Assembly: GCA_008704415.1 (NCBI GenBank)
Contig: VXIS01000204.1
Span: 1 to 64,000 of the forward strand
Source of the DNA: Sphaerosporella brunnea
Lineage: Eukaryota; Ascomycota; Pezizomycetes; Pezizales; Pyronemataceae
Length of the DNA: 64,000 nucleotides
Reading direction: 5' to 3'
Part shown: piece after piece, positions 39,708 through 50,900 of the stretch
Position numbering within the stretch: position 1 is the first letter of the stretch
Layout of the letters: each line of letters starts with the position of its first letter
The notes under the pieces: generated by a model
What the model saw: only the letters and a program-made list of their open reading frames with translations
What the model was told of the DNA's origin: nothing
Database searches by the model: none
Made by a program: the position numbers and the translations under genes

Positions 39708-40760
39708 TGAGCAGTCAGTGACAGGCGATAAGAACAAACATGAGTGATCGCCTATAATTTGATTCCTGGGGCTATCGATATCCACCTCGTCTCCGCTAGC
39801 TCAGATGCCACCACCCTAGCAAACATTACTTGACAGACTATCTAACCGACCGCTTAATCGTGACAGCATTTTCTGGCAGTGCTGATACCGCCTCACCAGA
39901 TCAAGACCTATTTGGCAGTTATAATGACATATCTACAACTTACTTTGCACTGGAACACTGCCCGCATGAATAATTTCTGCATTGAAACGTGCTTTTGTAG
40001 GGCGTGCTTACGCCCAGCAAGAAAAAATGCCGAGCCGGCTGGTGCCCATCACTTGTGCCAGACGTCAGCACCTTGTGAGAGTGCTGAGAAAGACCAAATG
40101 AATGGAGTCCATGAACAGCTCTAACAGTATGCACTCTCGTCCATAGGGTCTTCGGCTGGTAAAATAAGTGCCTAGTCTATTCTCCGCAGCGGGGAGTCGT
40201 GCAGATACACTGAACCCTAACAGACAAAAGAACTGTAAAACCACAACAAAACAGATCTACCATAGGAAAGAAACAAAGCAAAAACATCCCACCTGAACCT
40301 GAATCACGCATCTGTAAAGGTTGCCCCTAGCCCGGCAGAGCTGAGTCCGGAGGCCAAGCGTTGGGAGGCCTAAGCCAGCCCTCGACCCGGCCGGCGAGCC
40401 TCAAGCTGCCGGGCTGAACTCCTCCCAGCCTCGCCGGTGCCCAGAGCAACAGGGAGATGATCCAGCCGGTCGTGGTGGGTGGGTAAAAGAAAAGCGAGGT
40501 GAAGACGAGGTGTGTGCTGGAGGTCTGGAGGGCCTAGAGGCGTGGAAAACGGTCCCTTTATAGGGAGCCGGCCAAAAGGAACTCCACCCGCTCAACCTCC
40601 GGCACTGAATCCTCGCCTCTGGTCTCCCGTCCAGTCACTCGGCGCTGCTCCGACCCACTAGCTCGCAGTCTAACTGCCCATACAATCCTGTGGAAAAGGT
40701 GGAGGCGGAAGCAGAGCAAGGATGATGGTCACGATATAGAAATCATAGATCAACACTCAT
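39708..40760. other. No gene; possible solo LTR around 40.2-40.7 kb
   Basis: The stretch 40180-40690 is GC-rich, has a TTTATAGGGAG TATA-like box near 40557 in a setting like the gypsy LTR at 52 kb (CCTTTATATAG), and has no reading frame of note. Without a second copy in the window I cannot confirm an LTR. Confidence 0.25.
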
Positions 40761-41163
40761 TTGTAGAACAGCGTGGCTGTTGAGGGCAGTGCCCACATCT
40801 TGCCCAAAGACCACGCCAAACAGTTCGCCGTGCCGGCACAAGACTCAACCTGAATCCCTATCCCCGGTTTTTTTGATAGGTCGAGCGAGACTCAAAGGCG
40901 AATGATTTGGCTGGGCCGCAGTCACCAAGTCGTTTTCCCACAAGGGCTCAGGCTGGGATACACGCTCGCTACACTTCGGCCACAATCAATAGGTATATGA
41001 GATTAAACGTTTCGGCATCGTTGCCGGCCTAGATAACGCCCTACGCAACGAGCCAAGCGGCAAGGGGGTAGTCCAGCTGTTCACCCACGCTTAGTCACCC
41101 TTGCCACGTCTTCAGGATGGCAATCCAGGCCTCGGTTAGTGGCTGCTCGCAAGAATCTTCCAT

Positions 41164-41171
41164 GCTGAGTC
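41164..41171. repeat. 8-bp TSD, left (hAT-N copy c)
   Basis: GCTGAGTC, identical to 41909-41916; within LINE coding sequence. Confidence 0.92.
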
Positions 41172-41908
41172 TAGGGGTCCCAATAGTCCGGCCATTCCGG
41201 CTTCTAGCCTCCCCTGAACCGGACTGTTTGAAACGGGCTTTTGAAATTCCGGCCCGTTTGGACCAGGCTTTTTCGAGCGAGACCCAGGTGCCTACAGGGC
41301 CCGATCAGGGCAAGAAAATTCCGGTGCCTACAGGGCCCGCAAGGCACCTGACGAATCATTGCTCTAACGAACAGGAAAGGACTACATAAAGATATTATAC
41401 TGTCATTTCCGCGGCCAGCTATTCCAAATCAACCAGCATTGCTTCGACCCGACCTGGCGAACTTGAAAGCTCGCTCCATAAACCAAATCTTCCCTCGCCC
41501 AAGATTTCAGACATTCGATCGCTTCAATGACATCGTCACCCAGCTTAGAGCGCTGGTCTGTGATGGTGTAACGGCCTCTAGGAAGGTAGTCAGCACTGTG
41601 CTGTTTGGCTCATACCCGTGGTGCAATGATTGGATCCTGCCGACGGCAAAGGTGCGGGGGATCAACAATGTTTTTGATTGCGATCGGCACCACACATTTT
41701 CGTGAACCGCCGGGGGAGCCCGACCCTGACGACGATCTGCGCTTTTAGCGTCGCCCTGCATAACCGGGCCCGGGCGGCACCTATCAGATGTCCAGGCTTT
41801 GTGAACGTCGGCCCGAACCTATCAGGCTGCACCAACCGTCGGCCCGACCTGACCCACGCTGTCGGGCCCCGTTTGGACTGGCGGGCGCCCGGACTATTGG
41901 GACCCCTG
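41172..41908 (+). mobile_element. Non-autonomous hAT-like element, copy c (737 bp), inside a LINE
   Basis: The ends are TAGGGGTCCCAATAGTCCGG and the inverse of CAGGGGTCCCAATAGTCCGG, with perfect 8-bp duplications GCTGAGTC. Flanking sequence on both sides is one LINE reading frame, so this insertion is younger than that LINE copy. It has a shorter interior than copy b but is otherwise very close to it. Confidence 0.94.
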
Positions 41909-41916
41909 GCTGAGTC
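41909..41916. repeat. 8-bp TSD, right (hAT-N copy c)
   Basis: GCTGAGTC, identical to 41164-41171. Confidence 0.92.
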
Positions 41917-42646
41917 ACAACAAGCGCTGGGCCGTAGAGTACCACTGGGCCCCAGGACACGAAGACGTATCGTGCAGCGCCAGGGCGGAGGCACTGGCCA
42001 AATAACAGGCGCACGACGGCGACGGTGGCCTACCACGCGATGACGCACGAGTGATTACCCTCGCCCACGTGGCTAGCTGCACCACAGAGGCCAAGACGGC
42101 GGAGAAGGCAGCCTCGCTTACGAAAAACTACAGGACTTAAAACGCCCTGGTTGCCCACGTCTTCTAGCTAAAACTCAATAAACCCCCAACAGCCCCATAC
42201 CTCCTAAAGACAGGGCACAGAGTGGACGATAAGTACTGGGGGTGCCCTGAGGGGGCGGTTCAAACCCGTGATCACCTCTTCAAATTTCATCAGAGGTTCA
42301 AGAACGAACAGAGGTCCCGTGAAACGCGGCCAATGTTGCCACCAGGGAAGGAGGGCGGAGGCGGTGGCCAGCTGCATTTAACGCCGCTCAACTGGCAGAT
42401 GACACGTACACGGGAGCTGTGACGGTTTCCAGCAGCACTACCAATGTTGCCACATGGCCCGAGAAGGGCATTAGTTATGATGTAATTGTCTTTATTTTTC
42501 CTGGTGAGTCTAAATTTACGACCTTCCTTGGTGCGATCATCAATCTCGTGCGAATTCCTTCGTTAAATTCGCTTAGCCGGGCCGCAGGACCCAGCAGTAG
42601 GCCCAGCATAAGCTGTAGCACAGTCCCTCTTCTCTATATATGTCAT

Positions 42647-42660
42647 GACCGCAAGCGGTT
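42647..42660 (+). ncRNA. LINE 3' hairpin with compensatory changes
   Basis: GACCGCAAGCGGTT. Compared with GGCCGCAAGCGGCC, the second pair has changed from G-C to A-T on both sides and the first to a G-T pair, so the stem is kept. Confidence 0.7.
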
Positions 42661-42691
42661 GAATATAACAAGATAAAAACCAAAAAAAAAA

Positions 42692-43299
42692 CCTCCACTG
42701 CACATTCCTGTTTCTGCCTTGCCGAGTCAAACCCCAGATGCAGTACGATGATTTCGGCTTCTGCGGCCCAACCTGAGTGCCGACTCTGACATGCCCGTGC
42801 CGCAACGACTGCAGTGGCAAAACTGTTCCACAACTCACCTTTGTGGGTTCAGTAACTTCAGTTTCTGTGCCGGTATTGCGGGACTGACTCGGAGCTCATG
42901 CAGTTGAGCTACACCACCTGGATACTCGCGGAATCCTTCCGCAGGTTCAAAGTCAGACACCGGTAACCCCTCGCTGCCTTCGGCTACCGCGCCACCGCAG
43001 CTGGAGTTGCTGTTTATGGTGGACACAGCGCATCACATAGCCTACGTGGAGATGTCACCGCCATGTCGACGACAAAATCAAACGAACAGACAGTAGCGGT
43101 ACCGGTACCGATCGGTAGAATGGTAATCTCGAATGGCAATCTCGAATGAGGAGATGTGCGCGCGGTTACCAGCAAGGGCAGATCACCACTTCCTACGCCT
43201 CGTCATTTGTCGCGGTGTTCTTCATTGAGACAATTGACTTGTGGAGGGTTGGCGACATGTGCGAAAGACGGTCGCTAGGCCCCTTAGAGAACAGCATGT
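42692..43299. other. No gene recognised
   Basis: Short frames only. A stretch near 42880-42970 has tRNA-like words but does not fold into a tRNA (see rejected items). Confidence 0.4.
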
Positions 43300-43697
43300 G
43301 TCTCCGTCCAAAGAAAAAAAAAAACTAACCGCGATGAAAAAACTTTACCTAGCTCCATGTGTGTTACAGATTGCGGAAAACGGTCAGTCGCCTCCTCCTC
43401 CGGTGCTTCGAAGGCTGAAACACATTCCGTCCCGGTGACAGAAGGATCTCCCACATGGGTCAAGAATGACCTCAGAACTTTCATTGTATCTATCGATTTG
43501 CATTGAAAGTAGCGCCTTTCCTGACGAGCAACCTGACGACATCAATGCGATTCGCAGCGATCGCAAAAAACAAAGCATCCAGCGTGGTTTTTGCTCCGTC
43601 TATGATCTCCTGCGTGACCTAAGTCATAGGAAATTGTTCAATATATTGGCGAACATCTGCCATATGGAGGATGTCTGTTTTAAGGAGCCCGGTCTCT
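43300..43697 (-). pseudogene. Ankyrin-repeat-like remnant
   Basis: The minus strand from about 43690 reads HMADVRQYIEQFPM, then after a TAG VTQEIIDGAKTTLDALFF, AIAANRIDVVRLLVRKGATF and NANR before a stop. The stretch LFFAIAANRIDVVRLLVRKGA fits an ankyrin repeat (helix-turn-helix, with LL..GA before the loop). The next frame goes on as MKVLRSFLTHVGDPS and an acidic segment. At least three interruptions mean the gene is dead or the match is only a fragment. The host protein is unknown. Confidence 0.4.
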
Positions 43698-44633
43698 GAA
43701 AAAGGTAGGCCGTAATCGTGAACGGGCGTATCGCGGCCCAAGTCCAGCGGCTGGGAGGCGTGAGCGCTATGTGTAGTGGTAGGCAATTACCGCCCGTGTC
43801 TCCGACACGGGGTTCTCATGTGGTTATCGCTGTAACAGGTGGACAGGTGCCCAAAGAGAATACTGTAGAAAGCGTTCACCTTGGTACGTAGCCAGTCGCC
43901 CGGAGTTGGCTCCTGAAATCGTCATTTGGGCGCTGTTTCTGAAGCCAAACCTGTCACCTGAGTTTTCCCAGGGAATTCCATGTCAGTGCCAGCGTACAAT
44001 GACAGTTTCATTACCTAAACAAACTAAATTTACCTAGACCATGTTTGCCCATCGTACTCAATCCTTTCACAGCCTAATACGGTAGTACACAGTGGGTATA
44101 CCTGTTCTAGCGGCCCTTGAACAGATATAACCAATATTACACTCGCTTCGTCGCGGGCGGCGGGTACGCGCTTGGAGAAATACAATACTCGGTGTGATGG
44201 ATGTGCGGCAGAAGAGGTGAGGCGCCTGTTAACCTTGGTGTCGGAGGTACATAACGGGGTGTTAGCCGTGCCCTACTATGTCACTCGAAAGCAAGATGAC
44301 TAAATCGCTTTCTGCCACGCCGTTCTGGAGTCTTTGTCTTGACCTGTCACTGTGTCACTGTATCCTACAAAATACTACAGATTACCACCAAGTAGGGCTT
44401 CACACATATGGTTGTGATGCGATTTGACGTAATGAAGCCACCGCATCATCATCCTTCCTCATCCTCGACACCCTCTTGATCATGGCTCGCACCTAAGCCC
44501 AACATGGTTAGTTGCTCCAAATCTTTCGGTACGACAACACAACCGTCCGACGCGTCCGCGCCACTCCAACAAGTTAAGTTCCCAATAACAACAAATTACT
44601 TCGGATACTGACGTGAGCTCATGAGACCAGGGC
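43698..44633. other. No gene recognised
   Basis: No frame above about 80 codons has a recognisable domain; no repeats were found. Confidence 0.4.
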
Positions 44634-44641
44634 CTCGCACG

Positions 44642-45307
44642 CGGTGTGTTGACGATGCTGCCACCAACGAGGGCTGAAGGGTGTTCATTGGAAATGTCCC
44701 TTTCTCCATCACCCATGAAGAGTTGAAAGAGCTTTTCTTCGGATACGTGGCGTAAGTTGTATCCTCCGTGTGTAATTTATACTTTGTTTTTACCTTCGAC
44801 ACCTGGCATGGACGATTGTTGCTGATCTGTTTGTGGTTTTCCAGTGAGTCCACCACGGTCCCCATCCATCCTGCCGGTCGTGGGGCAGGTTACGGCTTCG
44901 TGGACCTGACGACCAAGAAAGAAGCAGATCATGCGATTGCAGCGCTCGATGGTATGGCCTTTCAGGGCCAGACGGTTAGCGTGCAGCTGGCGAAAATGCC
45001 CCGGCTTGAGGGGAGGGTCGCAAATGTGCATCACAGGAAGTGGAATGTTCAGCACAGGAACAAAAATTGCTCTGCTGACTGTGATAAGGAAGACCAGATG
45101 AAGGCGTCCGCTGTGCAGGCCGTCGTCTCTGCTGTTTCGAGTCCTGAGTCCGAACTCAGTGATGACAAACCACTGTGGCTGCAGTTGGATCCTGATTTTG
45201 CTGCCATGCTATGGCTCAAGCAAAGGCTGATCTATCTGGGAGATACTATACCGCATATGATTCGATCCAAAGGGTCAGACGGTTCGGAGCAATGGCGAAA
45301 TGGGTGA
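44642..45307 (+). pseudogene. RRM RNA-binding protein gene, one intron, likely broken upstream
   Basis: An RNA-recognition motif is split by an intron. Exon 44678-44751 carries RNP2 (VFIGNVPFSITHEELKELF); exon 44845-45307 carries RNP1 (GRGAGYGFVDL) and the end of the fold (EADHAIAALDGMAFQGQTVSVQLAK). Splicing gives a continuous domain in phase. The protein then runs about 110 residues (acidic, ending SEQWRNG) to TGA 45307. Directly before RNP2 the frame has a TGA at 44675-44677, while the codons before it (DDAATNEG) still look coding. Either an upstream exon joins elsewhere or a CGA has become TGA. I therefore mark it as a likely pseudogene. Partners and function are unknown; such proteins act in mRNA processing. 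Confidence 0.55.
44752..44844 (+). other. Predicted 93-bp intron inside the RRM
   Basis: Donor GTAAGT at 44752, acceptor TTTTCCAG ending at 44844; phase 2, joining GYVA to ESTTVP. Confidence 0.65.
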
Positions 45308-46424
45308 ATTGGGCAAGAGAAAACCTCTTGCCGTCAAGTTTGCTCATCGAACCTGGATTTTTTCTCTTTGCTCTGCTACACCACCTACGACGCGCAAGCT
45401 GCCATACCGACGTTGTTCAACCTTTGCAGATCATGAAGTGACTGATCAATAACCAGTGTTGACCTTTGTGACGCTGGCACCCAGCTTCGCCATAACTTGA
45501 AGCTCTACGTTACCTAGTGAGGTAATAACTTAATGATCTTTCACTATCCCTCTACCGCATCAATTCCGACGAGTTTCTAGTATTCACCACCGTCATCAAA
45601 ACCCCTCATCAGTGAATGATTCAAACAGACTGCTTCCCGACGCAGGTGCTGGTAGACCAGAAACCCGTCGCAGACGGTATTCGCTGGCCGCCGCGAAGGT
45701 ACCATTTGGGTTGTACAACATCCATATTCACGTCGGTTGCACACTCTGTTCGGCAGCATTATCCACGTCAAGACAATCTTGCGCATAGCATTGCCTACGG
45801 TGGCTGTAAGGTTCTTGCTTGATGCCCATTTGTATTCGACCGACTCCGCGGGCCCCGTGTCAGCTGGGTCGGAGGCACAACCAGCACCACATACGGATTC
45901 GACGGCGCCGCAACACCACGCACAAGCGCTGTCCTCTATTGCGGCGAAATTCCCGCCTTGCACATCAAACTGAACAGCAGCCGAGTCTGTGTATGAACAG
46001 GTGAATATCGATTGCTGTATCTCTGGACGTCGGAAAAGAATACCCCATGTGACACGGTCACATTCAATGTCAAACGCCGTTACAATTAGCATAGATGGCC
46101 CCGCGACCGTCAGATACGCCGACAAAGTCCATACTGTGGTTATTGATCGCCCAGCAGCTGCAACGCTCTGGCTGCAGCGTGATTTATATCCCAAGTGTGT
46201 TCACACCGAGTTCACGCGGCAGCCCGGTGATTCGCCCTAGCCTAACTGGCTGGCACTCTGCACACACATACGTTATGTGCAGACGCACAATATTCGCAAG
46301 CAACCGCTGGTCAAAAACATTGACATCAAAGTCCAGAAGCTGTATCCCGATGACGGTGAGATGAGAGGCGGAAACGGGTAAAAAGCAGCAACGGTGGTTG
46401 AACCATGAAAATATTCGCATCCCG
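45308..46424. other. No supported gene; one 205-codon minus frame
   Basis: The minus strand 46194-45577 is open for 205 codons and cysteine-rich, but it has no family I recognise and overlaps competing frames on the other strand. I do not call it a gene. Confidence 0.3.
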
Positions 46425-46457
46425 GCCCCGTTTGTTTGTTTTAATCATATGGTATTC

Positions 46458-46471
46458 GGCCGCTCGCGGCC
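46458..46471 (-). ncRNA. LINE 3' hairpin, loop variant
   Basis: On the element strand GGCCGCGAGCGGCC: the stem is identical to LINE 1, the loop is GA instead of AA. Confidence 0.65.
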
Positions 46472-46659
46472 ATCCCATATGCGGAAGAGACGCGACTATG
46501 CTCCACCTTAGGCATTGCCTACTGCTGGTGCCTATGGCACGTCTAAGGAAAGGTAAACAAGAGGACGTGCACCAGATATAGAAGACGTGTCAATGAAATT
46601 TGTGACCAATGAAAAGAACATCATTAACAAGGTCATCTCAACAAGGTGTCCCCGTCAGG

Positions 46660-47680
46660 CCATGTCCCAACTTTAGTGGCGCTTAAGAATTCTAAAACAG
46701 CCTCCGTGCACCGATCGTCTGCCAGAAGCGCAGTGGTCGGGGTAACCGGCCAGCGCTTTTGTCCTGTCGTCGCCTCCTTGAGAGCTCTCCAGAGGACTTT
46801 ATGCTTTGCCTCCCGCCGCCTGCAAAATTTAAAGAGATGGTCGCGCGTGTGAGTCTGCCCGACGGCCTGTTTGGAGGGTATCGGCCAATAGGTGCCTTGC
46901 CTGTTCTGAGCTGGTAGAAGCGCGATGCCAGGGACTTCTTCGCCTTGGTAGCAGTGGGATCTGGCTTCTTCATTGGCGGCAATACCTTTTGCGGGTACAG
47001 TGCTTGGCTAGCCATTCCTTCCGATCGCGAGCTTTTGCTTCTGTGGTTTGGCGGCTGACTAAAGCAAGCGAGGTGGTGCCGAGTAGGTTGTCAGCTACAG
47101 GCTTGCTGCGGCTTTGCGCGGCTGCTTTGCCATGTTGGTCTGCGGCTTCGTTACCCGGGTACCTAAGGGTTTCCACCCGCCAGCCTTGAAGCAACAGGTC
47201 ACCCTCCGCGCGAACAATGCGTCGGAGACGCCAGTGGCCTGGCCCAGGATTGACATTATGTAGCCGCATCAGAGCCGCCTGGGCATCAGTGAAAAGTCGG
47301 ACACATCCTGCTGCTGTGGGAAAGTGCCAGCTGTAAGCCAGCGGCGATGCCAAACAGCTCCGCGTCGTAGGCCTCCTTGTTTGCTCCAATGTATGCATAG
47401 GATCTCCTCCACTATTTAAGCGGGGCGCTGGTCTGGACAACTGCTGCGTACCCGCAGTCGCCACTTCCAAGCCTGGAACCGTCGGAGTAGACTCCTAACT
47501 ACGTGTCCACAAAATAACATCGTGTGTTGAAGTAAAAGCGGGCACGAATGATTTAGACGCTTGCCTGCTAGGCGCCGCAGTGCCAGTCGGAAATGATCGC
47601 GGCGATCGTGCGGCACGGAGTCAAAACATCAGCGACGGCGCAACGACTACACGCCCGTCAGGAGGCTGCACCATGCGGTT
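46660..47680 (-). pseudogene. LINE ORF2 RNase H and C-terminus, frameshifted
   Basis: Pieces in order on the minus strand: GVYSDGSRLGSGDCGYA near 47480 (RNase H start), EAYDAELFGIAAG near 47370, LFTDAQAALMRLHN near 47290, PGNEAADQHGKAAAQ near 47150, TTSLALVSRQTTEAK, then LASRFYQLRTGKAP near 46930 and a decayed zinc-motif region. Catalytic acids are present in the fragments, but at least three frame changes separate them. It is dead. Confidence 0.75.
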
Positions 47681-47960
47681 TAGTTTTGCAGTGTAGATAT
47701 GCCCACGTGGTGGAACGTGGCACTGCCGCACGGCCCGTGGAGTCATCGACAGCAGAACGAGAACCAAGTCGGCACACATCGAGAGAAGAGACAGCAGCGA
47801 TGCTCGCGCCTTTCGTCCTCCCGCTGGAAACAGTGTCGTTCGGGGCGGCGTACAGTCACACGCACCGGGTCGACCAGCGTGGGATGAGATTGCCTCCGCC
47901 ATATCTAGCACCAGCCAGGCGGAGGGTGAGAGTCTCCGGCAGAGCAAGGCTGCACGGGTC

Positions 47961-50900
47961 GCAACACAGATCCCATTCGAACCGGCACCGGAAATAATTG
48001 GGTACGGTGCCTGAAAGCTTCAATTCCCTGGCTCCCTGGACGCCCACACTTGAACCACCGTCGGTGCGCAACTTCTGCTGCTGCTTTCACGCCGCCACGT
48101 CTTCACGCAGTCTTCCCTTTTCTTGCGGTACCTTCACTGACCATCAACTGCCGATCATCAGCCGATTGGTTTCCTTCGGTTTCATGATGGTAATGAGGAT
48201 GGGAACGACAGGCAGCTGGCCGCGACGGTGCCGGAGGTGCACACGGCGGCCGCGCAGTGCACCGGCGTTGAACGAGAGAGGATGACGAGACTGGTGGTTG
48301 TCGTTGTCGTTGGTGTTGTTGTTTTGGTTTGCGACGCGCCTGGTTACCCAGCCAACCAACTGCGACGATTTGCTGAGCACACGCGTACATAAAAATGGTG
48401 GACGGACTGAAACTCTGCCAGAGAATCATCGTTCAGCGGGACATGGTTATGTAACTTGGAGCAGATCAGTGTCCGCCGCGTCACTCGTCCAGGCTTCTGT
48501 GCGATTGGTGGCTGGGACGGATCGGAGACGGCTGAAGCGTCCCTCGCCTATCGCGTCACGATGCACAAGGCCCTGAGAGGAACAGATGACTTGTATGTGC
48601 CGTCGAGTGCCCGCGAAGTGGCTTTTGGTTTCGGCTCGACTGAGCGCCGTCGTATGTATGGACCCGCATACTCCCCCGATCCATTACTCACGCCAAACTG
48701 GTAGCTTGCTTGTGCAGGTGTGCTTGAAGAACTTCGACAGGGCGGCCAGGGCAACAGTGTTGACAAACGAATAATGCACGGAAAGCGGCGCGGGCATCGG
48801 TTTGCCACAAAGAGGACATCTGAACAAATAACTATCTCTATCCAAACCTGCTGTATGTGTCTTGTAAATCAGGGATCGTATATGCCTGCCGCACCCTCCA
48901 TTCGGGTGCCGCTGTGTACGAGGCAACCTCAGGTCCGAAGGAAAAGACTACCTACACGCTGGCCCAACATTCTGAGGACCCCGAATTGATTTCCACAAGG
49001 TTTTTCTTCTTTCCCTTGGAAGCATCGCGCTGTTTGCGGTTGCAAAATCCACCGGCGGCCGTCTCCATTCAGAACCGGCCCTGCGCTACTGCCATCGTCT
49101 GCTATTTCTAGGACCTGATTGCCGTCCTGAATGGATGGCGACCGAACATCCGAGAAACCATACCGCATCCCCAACCACAGCAGCCGGACTTTGTTTGTTG
49201 CGTGGTCGTGACAAGTAAACACTTAAGGACTGGAACTCCAGCTGATGGTGGCGTGGGAATAACCACATGTGTTGTCGCGCAACGATTTCTGTGTACAGTT
49301 GGCATCACGTCAGCGTTGTGTGAACCTCATTGCGCTGCTGCGGCGCGCCCTGCTATTGTGTTGGGGAGCGGCGTGTATCCATCCCAGACGGCGACTGTGC
49401 ACGCCATGACATCCACGGCCAGACTGCCGCGATACCGGAGAAATGTAGCCTTGTCTGTACAAGCTGTGCGCGATTGCGCCTCCTGGTCCCGCTTACCCGC
49501 TCCGTATCTGTCGGTCGAGCAGCTGAAGGCTGACCGCTCTTCACGCAACGCGCACTGTCGCCGGCGTTGGATATATGCGGCACATTTTTCGCTGCAGCGT
49601 TGGATTCTGGCGGATGATGATCTACCGGCGGAGCTGGCGGCAACGAGCCTTGCTGATGCCCAGCGCATAGGTCGACGTTGGTTGTATCGCGGACGGGCAG
49701 GGGACTATCCGAGTCGTGGGCGTTGTGAAGTTGGTTTTTTGGTACGTCACGCTTTCAACCGACGTTCAGGGCTGGAAGGTAGGTAAGAAGTGACACGCAT
49801 TGGTAGTGATGAACTCCGTGTGCGGCGGTAGGCAGAGGGGCAGCAGCCGACGTCAAGCACCATACATGGCGTTGAGAGGACGCAAACGTTAGGTTGTGCA
49901 AGGCGAAGTGAGAGAAGGTTCGATGCCACACCGGTTGGTGACACTGGTGGATGGAAGCACACCCCTTCGAAGACAAAGTTCACCGGAAGCACTTATTTTG
50001 AAGCTATAGAGATGCCAGAGACAATACATTCCAGGGATCCCTGGGGAGGGAAATACAAATGCAAACTGCCGTGCGATTGCTAATCTCAATGGCCGTTGAC
50101 GCCCCGAGCTAGACACATGGCGGAGAAAGCCTACGTGCCTATAATTTTGCCCTGTCCTCGCCATCCAACCTCTACTTCTACGGTTCCAGCCTGCAGAGGC
50201 TGTTCCCCGGAACCCTGTGCCTGTTTCCATCACCTGCAATATCCTCCCCTCGGTTCACCCTGCTGAGGTGCTAGTTGTCGTCTGGGCTGGTTCCGAGTCC
50301 TAGTACCCTTTTGTAACAGGACGATTAAAAACGGCCTTGTGTGGGACTCGATAGTGCTTGACAAAGAGGTCAGCGTTTCTTTATGAAATAGCCCCGGTGA
50401 CCGATGATGTATCATGCTCCAACTTTGCTACAGTAACAGGGATTAGTTCGTTGTGAGTGCTATTCACTATGCGTAACGCCCCGGGCGACTGAGTTGAAGG
50501 CTGCAAATATCGATGTCCGTGGTGGAAATACTTTGTGGGTAAGAAACCCAAGCCACATCGCATGGGAAGCAGCAGAAGCAACAGACCGGATCGCGTCAGA
50601 AGCAACAGCAGACCCAGGACAGCTGGCGGTTGCAACCGCAGGCCTTGAAAGACCTCCGGCAACTTTGGAAAATGCGATTGAAACGCTACAGAACAGGCTC
50701 GGACTAAGACCGATGAATTATTTAATACCTACGGCTTCAGGTTAGGTGTATGACGTATCGAGGGTTGTGGTGGGACCGACCCGGAGGGTAACCGTGAGCC
50801 TCACCCTTGAGCATTCAGCGGCACCATTCTCTCTTGATCTCGATTACACATCACGTACACATCATTCGGCTCGATTACGTGATAACATTCGTTCAAATTT

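Larger units (their letters stand above)
40870..42470 (+). pseudogene. Decayed LINE ORF2 C-terminus
   Basis: Recognisable in order: RNase H start (ARLKGE*FGWAAV), the GIVAGLD helix, the decayed third acid region (VVQLFTHA), the PGHEDV region after the hAT insertion, the basic linker with a TAA, LNKPPTAPYL, and a zinc motif in which the second cysteine pair is CPEGAVQTRDHLFKFH, so one cysteine is replaced by histidine. Stops are at several places and the frame changes near 42420. It is nonfunctional. Confidence 0.75.
40770..42691 (+). mobile_element. LINE 3' fragment split by a hAT element
   Basis: The RNase H to tail region of a LINE. The part before 41171 reads FGWAAVTKSFS, GIVAGLDNALRN and GNPGLG*WLLARIFHAES, and the part after 41917 goes on with VEYHWAPGHEDV, ITLAHVAS, LNKPPTAPYLLKTG and the terminal STTNVATWPEKGI. 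The two halves fit together once the hAT-like copy c and its target duplication are removed. It ends in a 10-nt A-run (42682-42691). It has many stops and frame changes, so it is old. The left limit is approximate. Confidence 0.8.
46433..47960 (-). mobile_element. 5'-truncated, decayed LINE 3' end
   Basis: From the tail (46433, GTTTTAATCAT as in LINE 1) through the hairpin to the RNase H and the linker before it. The distal limit near 47960 is a guess; PPDGRVVVAPS near 47650 matches the linker of the other copies. No target duplication was found and the poly(A) is lost. Confidence 0.7.

Noticed and set aside
40180..40690. Solo LTR
   Set aside because: TATA-like box and composition fit, but there is no second copy or TSD in the window to prove it.
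42870..42970. Possible tRNA or SINE head (TGTAGCTCAACTG on the minus strand; GGTTCAAAGTC on the plus strand)
   Set aside because: The two boxes are on opposite strands and no cloverleaf forms.
43760..43850. tRNA-like stretch (TGTAGTGGTAGG followed by GGTTCTC)
   Set aside because: The A-box-like word is there but the T-arm lacks the GTTCRA core and the acceptor ends do not pair.
45577..46194. 205-codon minus-strand frame
   Set aside because: Cysteine-rich but no known motif spacing and no homologous feel; left as unassigned.
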